A stretch of 64,000 nucleotides of DNA from Ornithinimicrobium cryptoxanthini (GTDB taxonomy: Bacteria; Actinomycetota; Actinomycetes; Actinomycetales; Dermatophilaceae): assembly GCF_023923205.1 (NCBI RefSeq), contig NZ_CP099490.1, forward strand, positions 2,976,001-3,040,000. Direction: 5' to 3'. How positions within the stretch are numbered: position 1 is the first letter of the stretch; each line of letters starts with the position of its first letter. Under the pieces are notes generated by a model that was not told the origin of the DNA, ran no database searches, and saw only the letters and a list, made by a program, of their open reading frames with translations. Shown here one piece after another: positions 19,084 through 26,786 of this stretch. The position numbers were made by a program, and so were the translations under genes.

Positions 19084-19110
19084 TCTTGCGCATGTGCATT
19101 TCTTGCGCAT
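19084..19110. promoter_or_regulatory. Direct repeat upstream of the HTH gene
   Basis: TCTTGCGCAT occurs twice, at 19084-19093 and 19101-19110, a 17-base period, ending 11 bases before the ATG at 19122. A repressor site for the HTH protein encoded next is a reasonable guess. Confidence 0.4.
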
Positions 19111-19121
19111 ACACTGACCGC

Positions 19122-19487
19122 ATGAACGACGAGCTGAACACCCGCTACTCCGACGCCGTGAGCGCGCTGAGCGAGGTCGACCTGACCTCATCCACCTCGG
19201 CGGTGACCTCGTTGACGCGGGCTCGGGACGCCGTGCAGTCCGCGCTCGATGAGGCGATGGCTCAGGCCGTCACCCTCGAGGGCGCCTCGCTGCGGCAGGT
19301 GGCGGCCCTGGCCGGCATCGCACCCAACAGCGTGTCGCCACGACTGGCCCGCTCGGCCACGCTCTCGGCCTACAGCCGGGACGGCCGGGTCGATGCTGCC
19401 GGCATCACGCTCGCGAGGGCCGACAACCAGGAGGACGCACCGATGAGGTTCGTCCGCCGCAAGAGCAAGGGGAACACCCGTGACTGA
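19122..19487 (+). CDS. Small HTH protein
   Basis: A 121-aa protein with a helical N-terminal half (a coiled segment over about 8-50) and a helix-turn-helix-like stretch near 55-78 (SLRQVAALAGIAPNSV). It has a basic C-terminus. The ATG at 19122 is preferred over an earlier in-frame ATG at 19086, which sits within the repeat region. Its end overlaps the VWA gene by 8 nt, so the two are translationally coupled. Probably a DNA-binding regulator; no precise family recognised. Confidence 0.65.
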   Translation: MNDELNTRYSDAVSALSEVDLTSSTSAVTSLTRARDAVQSALDEAMAQAVTLEGASLRQVAALAGIAPNSVSPRLARSATLSAYSRDGRVDAAGITLARADNQEDAPMRFVRRKSKGNTRD

Positions 19488-20142
19488 CCCGAACTACACC
19501 CACATGGCCTTTCTGCTCGACGCCTCCGGCTCGATGGCCACCATCAAGTCCGACATCGAGGGCGGCTTCAACGCCTTCATCACCGACCAGCGCACCCAGC
19601 CCGGCCGGTGCACCGTCACCCTCGCCGACTTCTCCAGCCCCGGCGACTACGTGGTGAGGTATGCCGCCAAGGACCTCTCGCAGGTCCCTCCCCTCTCCCT
19701 CGAGCCGCGGGGCATGACGGCCCTGCTCGACTCGATCGGGCGCCTGATCAGCGAGACCGGCCAGTTCCTGGCGGGGCTGCCGGAGGACCAGCGACCGGGC
19801 CTGGTGATGGTCGGCATCATGACCGACGGCCACGAGAACAGCTCGCGCGAGTGGAAGCACCAGGCCATCAAGGAGCTCATCGAGCGCCAGGAGCAGACCT
19901 ACCAGTGGGTCTTCAACTACCTCGGTGCCAACCAGGACGCGATCGAGGTTGGGGCCACCCTCGGCGTGCGCGCCGACTCCGCCTTGACCTATGCGCCGGA
20001 TGCGGCGGGGTCGGCGATGGCGGCCTACTCAACCTCGATGTCTTCACTGCGCGGGGCCGTCGCCGCTGGCGCGAGCGTCGGCTCGGCCCGCAAGCGCGCG
20101 GCCTACACCGACAAGCAGCGTCGAGAGGCCGCCGAGCGCTGA
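19480..20142 (+). CDS. Cytosolic von Willebrand A-domain protein
   Basis: A 220-aa protein that is almost entirely a VWA fold with a MIDAS metal site: DASGS at 14-18, a conserved threonine in MTALLDSIG and an aspartate in IMTDGHE. There is no signal peptide or membrane segment, so it acts in the cytosol, probably as a metal-dependent protein-binding module. GTG start, coupled to the upstream HTH gene by an 8-nt overlap. The last 50 residues are Ala/Ser/Arg-rich. Similar small VWA proteins accompany tellurite or stress operons, but no such partner is seen here. Confidence 0.85.
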   Translation: MTDPNYTHMAFLLDASGSMATIKSDIEGGFNAFITDQRTQPGRCTVTLADFSSPGDYVVRYAAKDLSQVPPLSLEPRGMTALLDSIGRLISETGQFLAGLPEDQRPGLVMVGIMTDGHENSSREWKHQAIKELIERQEQTYQWVFNYLGANQDAIEVGATLGVRADSALTYAPDAAGSAMAAYSTSMSSLRGAVAAGASVGSARKRAAYTDKQRREAAER

Positions 20143-20199
20143 GCTGCGCATGTCCCACGATGAGGGCGAAGCCGTGCGGCTGGTCCGGGTCGGGCCGCC

Positions 20200-22182
20200 T
20201 CAGGCCCGCAGCTGCGGCTCGTGGCTGGCCAGCGCCTCGGTGAGGCCGGGCACGCCGTCGGCGCCGGTGAGCACGGTGAGGCTGGAACCCGTCAGGTCCT
20301 CGCCGACCGGCTCGACCCGGCCGCCCAGGTGCGCGGCCAGGAAGCCCTCGGCGAGCGCGGTGAACGCCGTGTTGTTCTCCGGCCGCGCGAAGCCGTGTCC
20401 CTCGTCGGGGAACAGCACATAGGTGACCGGGATCCCCTTGTCCTGCATGGCAGCGACGATCTGGTCGCTCTCGGCCTGCTTGACCCTCGGGTCGTTGGCG
20501 CCCTGGGCGATGAGCAGCGGCCGGACGATCCGGTCGGCGTGGGTCAGCGGGGAGCGCTGCCTGAGCAGCTCGCGCCCCTCCTCGGTCCGCGGGTCACCCA
20601 CGCGGCGGGCCAGCTGCTCGAACATCGCGGTCCAGTAGGGCGGGATGGTCTCCAGCAGGGTGTGCAGGTTGGACGGCCCGACGACGTCGATGCCGCAGGC
20701 GAACAGCTCGGGGGTGAAGGCGAGCCCGGCCAGGGTCGCGTAGCCGCCATAGCTCGCCCCCATGATCGCCACCTGGTCGCGACTGGTGACCCCCTGCTCG
20801 ACCGCCCAGCCGACCGCGTCGACCAGGTCCTCGTGCATCGCAGCTCCCCACTCGCCGTCGCCGGCGTTGATGAAGTCCTTGCCGAAGCCGGTCGAGCCGC
20901 GGAAGTTGACCTGCAGCACGGCATACCCGCGGTTGGCCAGCCACTGGACCCAGTCGTCGAAGCGGTAGGCGTCGCGCCACCACGGGCCACCGTGCACGAG
21001 GAGCACCATCGGCACCGGCCGACGCGGCAGGCCGCTCGCCGTGTCGGCCGTGCCGGCCGGCACACTGAGATAGCTAACCAGGAGCCTGCCATCCCGGGCC
21101 GGGATCTCCACCGGCGTCATCGCGACCAGCGGTGCCGCCTGCAGCGCGGGCCGAGACCGGAAGAGCTCGGTCACCCGACCGGAGTCACGGTCATAGAGGT
21201 GATAGACGCCAGAATCCCCGGCCGCCGAGCGCATGACCATCCAGGTCCGGTCGTCCAGCGTCCGGGTGAGCACGGTGACCTCGCCCGTGCCGTCTTCCTC
21301 GAGCCGTTCCAGATCGGCGGCCACCCCCTCGTCGACGACGGTCCACTCCTTGCGCAGGTAGGTCACGGCAGCGGCCTGCACCTGCCCCGTCGCGGGGTGG
21401 AGCAGCACGTCCTCGACGTCGGCGCGGGCGTCCTGGTGCACCAGCCGACGCGCGCCGCCAGCGGTCGGCACGGCATACAGGCCCGTCGTGTCCCGACCGC
21501 GCGAGTCGAGCAGATAGAGGATCTGGCCGTCGTGCGTCAGCGACAGCGCCTCGGTCGTGAGCGCGTCCTCGAAGCCGATGTCCTCGACCCGCTCCCAGCC
21601 CTCCCCGCGCCGGGCGAGCAGGTCGACCCCGCCGTCGGGGCGCGTCCGCACCGCGTAGCGCACGACGAACTCGGCGTCCGCGAGGTAGCGGGCGAAGCCG
21701 TCGACGTTCTCCTCGACCAGCGTGCGCTCGCCGGTCTCCAGGTCGATCCGATAGAGGTCGTGCCACCGGGCGTCCCGGTCGTTCATCCCGACGAGCACCT
21801 CGTCGGGGCGGTCGTGGCTCAGTCCGGCGACCTGCGCCGTCGTCTGCGGGTATGGCGTGAGGTCCCGGGCCTCCTGCCCGTCGAGGGTGACCCGGTGCAG
21901 GTGGTAGTCCTCGTCCCCGCCGTCGTCCCGCAGGTAGAGCAGGGTGTCGGGACGGTAGGTCCAGAAGTAGGCCTGGATCCCCCGGCTCGTGTCGCTGGTG
22001 ACCGGCTCGGCGGCCGACGGGTCGTCGACCGGGGCCACGAAGACGTTGATCACCCCGTCCAGCGGGGCCAGCCAGGACAGGTGCCGCCCGTCCGGGCTGA
22101 GCTGGACCGCGGCCCGCTCCGGGTTGCCGAAGATGGCTGAGCGGGGGATCAGGGGGACGTCGGTCGCGCTCGTCGTGGGCAT
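20200..22182 (-). CDS. S9 family prolyl oligopeptidase-like serine peptidase
   Basis: A 660-aa alpha/beta-hydrolase peptidase with an N-terminal beta-propeller (about 20-370, TolB/dipeptidyl-peptidase-like repeats) and a C-terminal catalytic domain. The nucleophile is S477 in GASYGGY; the acid is in GANDPRV and the histidine in PDEGHGF. No signal peptide is seen, so it is probably cytosolic, trimming short peptides. It converges with the VWA gene and is followed by a 57-base gap. It looks complete. Confidence 0.93.
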   Translation of the reverse strand: MPTTSATDVPLIPRSAIFGNPERAAVQLSPDGRHLSWLAPLDGVINVFVAPVDDPSAAEPVTSDTSRGIQAYFWTYRPDTLLYLRDDGGDEDYHLHRVTLDGQEARDLTPYPQTTAQVAGLSHDRPDEVLVGMNDRDARWHDLYRIDLETGERTLVEENVDGFARYLADAEFVVRYAVRTRPDGGVDLLARRGEGWERVEDIGFEDALTTEALSLTHDGQILYLLDSRGRDTTGLYAVPTAGGARRLVHQDARADVEDVLLHPATGQVQAAAVTYLRKEWTVVDEGVAADLERLEEDGTGEVTVLTRTLDDRTWMVMRSAAGDSGVYHLYDRDSGRVTELFRSRPALQAAPLVAMTPVEIPARDGRLLVSYLSVPAGTADTASGLPRRPVPMVLLVHGGPWWRDAYRFDDWVQWLANRGYAVLQVNFRGSTGFGKDFINAGDGEWGAAMHEDLVDAVGWAVEQGVTSRDQVAIMGASYGGYATLAGLAFTPELFACGIDVVGPSNLHTLLETIPPYWTAMFEQLARRVGDPRTEEGRELLRQRSPLTHADRIVRPLLIAQGANDPRVKQAESDQIVAAMQDKGIPVTYVLFPDEGHGFARPENNTAFTALAEGFLAAHLGGRVEPVGEDLTGSSLTVLTGADGVPGLTEALASHEPQLRA

Positions 22183-22274
22183 GGGTCGATTGTTCCCGCT
22201 CGTCGGGTCGGGCGCACCCAGGTTCTGGTGGTCGTCTTTGACGGGAACGGATGACGACCTGGGTCGGCACAGGC

Positions 22275-23501
22275 TCAGGCGCCCAGGTCTCGCCGCCGTC
22301 GCTCCAGCACCCGCACGAGGTCCCGCCGCCGACGTGCGTCAAAGGGCACCACGCCGTCCCGCACCTGTTCCACGACGTCGGCGGTGGCGGCCAGCACCTC
22401 CGCCAGGACCCGTTCGACCGCGGGTGGTGGCACGCCAATCTCGTCACCGAACTGCCGGAGGGCCTTGGCCGTGAGATTCTCGCGCCTCCCGGCCAGCGAC
22501 AGCGCGAAGGTCGTGTCGCCATAGGGCACGGTCGATGGGATGTCATAGATCGACGCGACCGTGCGGTCGGCCGACCCCACCACCGACAGGTTCTTGGCGT
22601 GCAGGTCGCCGTTGCCGGTGGCCCACGCGAGCACCACCTGCTGCAAGATCGCCCGCAGGGCCAGAGGACGGGAGCGGCACACCGCGGCCAGGGCGGTCGC
22701 GAGGTGTTCCATGCTCACCGCATACTTGTCCGCGGGGTGGATCCCCAGCACCTGTGCCCCGTCCTCCACCGCCAGACGCCGAAGGCCACCTCCCTGAGCG
22801 TCGGGCACTCGGTCGAATCGGGTCACCAGGAGGCCGGGGCGACCGTGGCGGTCGCGCACCACCTCGGCGTCCACCACCGGGTGCCGCAGGCGCCGGGCGA
22901 CCCGGAGGAAGAACGCCTCGCTCTCCACGACGTGTGGGAGCTCCGGCACCTCAAACTTCAAGAGGTGCGCTCTGCCCTGATGCGCCAGCGGCACCGTCAG
23001 CATGCGTCCCGACACCTTGTCCTGCACGCCGGCCAGCGCAGACGGGTCTCCGATCCCCTGGGTCGCCAGGAGGTCAGCGAAGTCAACGTCAGCGAAACTG
23101 CCTTTGACCACCGCCGGGCTGACAGCAGCAGCGGTGTTCTCCGGCTGGGTCAGCACCTGCACGTCACCGACTGGGTCAGCGCCCACGGCCAGCAACAGGG
23201 ACAGCTCGTCGTCCGCGCTGGTCTTGACCGCTCTGCGCAGCGCGGTCAGCCGGCGGCCCTCGGGCAGCAGGTTCGCAAAGAAGGCAGGCACCGCGCCCGC
23301 CACGGTCCGCACCGGCTCCTCGGTCAGCGGGAGGGTCGTGGCGACAGCCCTGCGACCCGAGTCCAGGTATGCCGTGGTGTAGGCGAACTCCACACCACCC
23401 GCAGTTCTGGTAAGGGTCGCCGCAGGCTGACCATCTTTGACGACATGGGCGACCTGGATCTCGCGCGGGTCGGAGGGAGTCCCCGCACCGACGCGGGTCA
23501 T
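22275..23501 (-). CDS. hipA: HipA-like Ser/Thr kinase toxin
   Basis: A 408-aa HipA-family kinase. The N-terminal HipA_N subdomain covers about 15-110, and the core carries the catalytic loop GNGDLHAKN followed by a DFG-equivalent metal-binding region around YDIPSTVPYGD. HipA phosphorylates glutamyl-tRNA synthetase in E. coli; the substrate here is unknown. Its start overlaps the hipB stop by 4 nt (ATGA). Kinase motifs look intact, so it should be toxic without HipB. Confidence 0.93.
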   Translation of the reverse strand: MTRVGAGTPSDPREIQVAHVVKDGQPAATLTRTAGGVEFAYTTAYLDSGRRAVATTLPLTEEPVRTVAGAVPAFFANLLPEGRRLTALRRAVKTSADDELSLLLAVGADPVGDVQVLTQPENTAAAVSPAVVKGSFADVDFADLLATQGIGDPSALAGVQDKVSGRMLTVPLAHQGRAHLLKFEVPELPHVVESEAFFLRVARRLRHPVVDAEVVRDRHGRPGLLVTRFDRVPDAQGGGLRRLAVEDGAQVLGIHPADKYAVSMEHLATALAAVCRSRPLALRAILQQVVLAWATGNGDLHAKNLSVVGSADRTVASIYDIPSTVPYGDTTFALSLAGRRENLTAKALRQFGDEIGVPPPAVERVLAEVLAATADVVEQVRDGVVPFDARRRRDLVRVLERRRRDLGA

Positions 23502-23701
23502 GGCGTCTCCGTGGGCACCAGCTCAAGGCGGAGGCCCAGGACCTCGAGCACGGGCTCCACCTTGTCAAGGCGGACGCTGGGCTTGCCTGACTCGAGCAGG
23601 CGCACGAACCGCTCGGACACTCCTGCCAGCTCGGCTAGGTCGACCTGCCGCAGGCCGAGCTCTCGCCTACGGTCGGTCAGCTGCTCATGCCACGCCTGCA
23701 T
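23498..23701 (-). CDS. hipB: HipB-like XRE antitoxin
   Basis: A 67-aa HTH_3/XRE protein (helix-turn-helix about 8-40: RRRELGLRQVDLAELAGVSE). It binds HipA and represses the operon. The ATG at 23701 is chosen because GGAGG lies 7 bases upstream; a longer frame to 23782 would run through the operator sites. A palindromic operator lies directly upstream. Confidence 0.92.
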   Translation of the reverse strand: MQAWHEQLTDRRRELGLRQVDLAELAGVSERFVRLLESGKPSVRLDKVEPVLEVLGLRLELVPTETP

Positions 23702-23717
23702 AACACCTCCACCATCA

Positions 23718-23855
23718 GCACGATCGTGCCGGTTTCGTCCAGTTTGACGCCTCCCAGGCCGCTTGTCTAGATGAACCGGCACGATCGTGCCTCATGCGCG
23801 TGACAAAGCGCATTTTCGCCCGATCCCTCTGGCCGACAGGCACGATCGTGCCTGT
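23718..23855. promoter_or_regulatory. Three evenly spaced palindromic operators of hipBA
   Basis: The 12-bp palindrome GCACGATCGTGC occurs at 23718-23729, 23779-23790 and 23840-23851. Centres are exactly 61 bp apart. The third copy extends to a perfect 20-bp palindrome (23836-23855) and the second to 14 bp. They fill the region between hipB and fic and are most simply HipB binding sites. Even spacing suggests cooperative or looped repression, and the third could also influence fic. Confidence 0.8.
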
Positions 23856-23893
23856 GGGGCCGCGTTGGTCTAACCTCAGTTGAACTCCACTGT

Positions 23894-23921
23894 CTTATAG
23901 CTTATGCAGATAAGTGATAAG
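23894..23921. promoter_or_regulatory. Inverted repeat at the fic promoter
   Basis: Two 12-base arms (CTTATAGCTTAT and ATAAGTGATAAG) separated by GCAG match at 10 of 12 positions. The AT-rich element sits 7 bases before the fic ATG and probably overlaps its promoter, so it may be an operator. Confidence 0.5.
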
Positions 23922-23928
23922 ATGCCCC

Positions 23929-25128
23929 ATGGTCGATCTCAGCTGGCCGGCGGTCTCCCAGGAGCCTCGGGCATGGGCACCCACGCATGGCGCGGTGGGC
24001 CTGACGCGACGTGAGCGCTTGGCCGCGTCCCAGACCTCGTATGACGCGGCAGTGGTCGCGGAGATCGCCGTCCTCACACCGGCCCTCCCTGCGGACGTCA
24101 CGGCCGAGGCCGAGGATGCGGTCGCCGAGCTCGCGAGATTCGACGAGAGCATGGGGCGGGACGTCCTGCCCTACTCGGCTGTGCTGTTGCGGGGTGAGTC
24201 GATCGCGTCGTCTGACATCGAGCACATCACCTCTTCGGCTCGTAACATCAGTCTCGCCGAGGTGACCCGTGACGAGAGCACGGGCTACGCTAGCCTCGTC
24301 GCTGCCAATGTGCGGGCCATGCGACGAGCGATCGACGTCGCGATCGCCCCGGACGTGGCGGGTGTCCTCACCCTGCACGAAGAGCTGATGCGCCATGACC
24401 CGCGCCACGAGGCTGGCGCCTTCCGCGCCGAACAGGTGTGGATCGGTGGGCACGACTCCACTCCCGTGGGGGCGCACTTCATCCCGCCCCATCACGAGCG
24501 CATCGCTGCTGCCATGGACGACCTGGCTCGCTTTGCCCGCCGGACTGATCTGTCGCGGATGGCTCAGCTAGCCCTGACCCACGCACAGTTCGCGACCATC
24601 CACCCGTTCACCGACGGCAACGGCCGCACCGGGCGTGCGCTGATGCACGTCATGCTCAGGGAGAGCGGGCTCGTCCAGCACGGCGTGGTCCCGGTCTCAG
24701 CCGGCCTCCTGACAGACACACGCGGCTACCACGAGGCCTTGGATGCCTACCGCGACGGCGATCCGGAACCGATCGTCCGGCTTTTCACAGCCAGCTCGCT
24801 GAAGGCGGTCACCAACGCCAGCCGCCTCGTGACAGAGGTGCGGGAGATCCGACAGTCTTGGGATGCGCGCGTCCGCGCTCGCAAAGGCTCGACGACGTGG
24901 CGGATTGCGGACCTGCTCCTGCGCTACCCCCTCGTCACTGCCAGGACCTTGCACGACCACCTTGGGACCTCGCCGACCAACGCACCCCGCGCCATCGCGC
25001 CTCTGCTCGAGGCCGGTGTGGTGCGAAGCGGCAGACACTACGCGTCCAGGTCCGCCTACTGGTGGAGCCCCGAAATCACCGACGCCGTGGATGACTTCGC
25101 TGTCCGCGCCGGACGGCGGCACCTGTGA
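23929..25128 (+). CDS. fic: Fic family protein (probable AMP transferase)
   Basis: A 399-aa protein with a Fic_N region (about 30-110), the Fic core and a C-terminal winged-helix domain (about 320-390). The catalytic motif HPFTDGNGRTGR starts at H225 and is complete, supporting transfer of AMP (or another nucleotide) to protein hydroxyls. An inhibitory-helix motif, S94-S-D-I-E98, is present N-terminally, but the residue after the glutamate is His rather than Gly/Asn. The ATG at 23929 is used; a GTG at 23914 within the inverted repeat is an alternative. It stands alone, as expected of self-inhibited Fic proteins. Confidence 0.92.
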   Translation: MVDLSWPAVSQEPRAWAPTHGAVGLTRRERLAASQTSYDAAVVAEIAVLTPALPADVTAEAEDAVAELARFDESMGRDVLPYSAVLLRGESIASSDIEHITSSARNISLAEVTRDESTGYASLVAANVRAMRRAIDVAIAPDVAGVLTLHEELMRHDPRHEAGAFRAEQVWIGGHDSTPVGAHFIPPHHERIAAAMDDLARFARRTDLSRMAQLALTHAQFATIHPFTDGNGRTGRALMHVMLRESGLVQHGVVPVSAGLLTDTRGYHEALDAYRDGDPEPIVRLFTASSLKAVTNASRLVTEVREIRQSWDARVRARKGSTTWRIADLLLRYPLVTARTLHDHLGTSPTNAPRAIAPLLEAGVVRSGRHYASRSAYWWSPEITDAVDDFAVRAGRRHL

Positions 25129-25241
25129 GCGTCGACCCGGCCTGAGCGGACCGCCACGATGTTGGTCGTGACGCAGCGTCCTCAGTTTCAGGACCTGGGA
25201 GCGTTGTTCCAATTTTCCACTTGTTCCCGTGGCATGAACAT

Positions 25242-25610
25242 ATGCGCGAAGTGGAACGCAAAGAGCACGCTCTAGGGCGCGACGGGCTGCTCAGGGTCGT
25301 CATGCGCTTGCTCAAGGCCCTGAACTTGGACACTCGATGGGACTACCTCCCCCACAAGGGAACCGACGCTCAAGTAGTGGACGGGCATCTGGAGGTGCGG
25401 TGGGCAGGCGGCGAGCACGGCTTTCAAGCCCATATCAGGCGCACCGTCCGCCCCAGCCTCATCACACTGGCCGGACCACCTCCCAACAACACCATTCTGA
25501 TCACCGAGCACGTCACTGACGGCGTGGCCAAGGCACTCGAGCGGATGGGGTGGGCGGGATATGTTGATGCCGCTGGCAACGCATCTCTCGCCGCGCGTCG
25601 CCACGAGTGA
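25242..25610 (+). CDS. AbiEi-like N-terminal fragment
   Basis: A 122-aa protein. The stretch ILITEHVTDGVAKALE followed by a W-A-GYVDAAGNASL-like segment resembles the start of type IV antitoxin AbiEi-like regulators, which continue for another 150-200 residues. Here the frame stops right after that motif, and no continuation in other frames is evident. I therefore read it as a truncated or minimal homologue. The ATG at 25242 is preferred over a TTG at 25221. No AbiEii nucleotidyltransferase toxin is adjacent. Confidence 0.5.
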   Translation: MREVERKEHALGRDGLLRVVMRLLKALNLDTRWDYLPHKGTDAQVVDGHLEVRWAGGEHGFQAHIRRTVRPSLITLAGPPPNNTILITEHVTDGVAKALERMGWAGYVDAAGNASLAARRHE

Positions 25611-25883
25611 GGCGAGCACTCGCCCGGCCTCTTGTGGCGTGTCAGTGAGCGGGGCGTGCCTGCGTGGCCGCTGAACTGGGCGTCGACGCGGCCCCGGCCG
25701 GGCGCGCCGCCCCCTTCACGGCCTGCGGAAGAAGGAGGACCACCAGCGAGTCCTCCGGACCCTCAGTCCCGAGGAAAAGGGAGAAGTGCTCCAAGTGTGG
25801 CGGCGTCGCCTGCTCACTCGTCGCTTGCATGCGTGGCGCACCCCCTGGGGGTGAGTGGAAACAGTTGCATACGATCCCTAGTT
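25611..25883. other. Intergenic region before the phosphotransferase
   Basis: Open frames cross this stretch but have no start signal or recognisable content. Composition changes sharply near 25860 into a less GC-rich segment that holds the phosphotransferase and CorA-like genes. No clear promoter motif was identified. Confidence 0.4.
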
Positions 25884-26786
25884 ATGACTACCTCGAAGAT
25901 CGACCTCCTTGAATGGGCTATGGCCCCGGACGGCGTACCGTCCGAGTCGATGCACCGCCTAGCCCAACAACTGCTCGGTCATGACGTGTCGGGCGTAGAG
26001 GTGATTCGGCGTGGATCCAACCTGGTACTCAAGGACACGGCTGAGACGACCGTCTTTCGCGTTCAGCATGTGTGCCGATCACGGGAGGTCGAAGAGAACC
26101 TGCAGCTCGTCGCCTCACTCGACAGTGCGGGCGCTCCCGTCGTGGCAGCAAGGAACGAAAGGGCCGCGAAGGACGGCAGCGTCGTCGTGACCGCGTGGCC
26201 AAAAGGCCTCCCAGCGGGGACAACGGATCAGCGTGCCCTCGGCGCCACCCTCAACGCGCTGCACGACATCACGCCACCTGCGGCCCTGCCCACTGTGGAT
26301 GTGAGAGCCAGATTCGAGGAGCGCCTCACGGGGTTGGATGCTGACGTGCCGGTAGACATCGTGACAGCTCTGTCCAAACATGCGGACCTCGCCGTGACGG
26401 CGCTGGAAGAGTCCCTGGCATCCGGCAGTGTGCTGTTGCACGGCGACGCTCACATCGGGAACCTGGTTTGGCTTCGAGATAGTGCCAGGTTCATCGACCT
26501 GGATGATCTGTGCACCGGTCCTCGCGAGTTTGATCTCGCCCCATCCCTCGTCTCCTACCATCGGTTCCACCGTGATGATCGGCTGTGGTCCGATTTCCGG
26601 GCTGGCTATGGTGATGACCCGGACTGGGAACTTGCCGAGCGACTCACCGTCGTTCGGGAGGCCACGATGAACACCTGGCTCGCCACCCTCTGGGCGTACG
26701 ACTCGGCAGCACAAACCGAACTTCTGCACCGAATAGATACCTGGGACACCGACTGGAAGGACCATGACCCTTGGCGTCCGATCTGA
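25884..26786 (+). CDS. APH-like phosphotransferase
   Basis: A 300-aa protein-kinase-like phosphotransferase. The catalytic loop HGDAHIGN begins at residue 186 and the metal-binding FIDLDD follows near 200-205, both complete. The N-terminal lobe has the lysine-bearing strand region (SNLVLKDT). Substrates of this family include aminoglycosides, choline and other small alcohols; none can be assigned here. The ATG at 25884 is chosen over a long upstream frame with atypical composition. The next gene starts inside its last 16 bases, so the two are probably translated together. Confidence 0.82.
   Translation: MTTSKIDLLEWAMAPDGVPSESMHRLAQQLLGHDVSGVEVIRRGSNLVLKDTAETTVFRVQHVCRSREVEENLQLVASLDSAGAPVVAARNERAAKDGSVVVTAWPKGLPAGTTDQRALGATLNALHDITPPAALPTVDVRARFEERLTGLDADVPVDIVTALSKHADLAVTALEESLASGSVLLHGDAHIGNLVWLRDSARFIDLDDLCTGPREFDLAPSLVSYHRFHRDDRLWSDFRAGYGDDPDWELAERLTVVREATMNTWLATLWAYDSAAQTELLHRIDTWDTDWKDHDPWRPI

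Noticed and set aside
23718..23855. 61-bp periodic palindromes considered as a CRISPR array
   Set aside because: The repeats are short perfect palindromes upstream of a HipB gene; operators explain them better.
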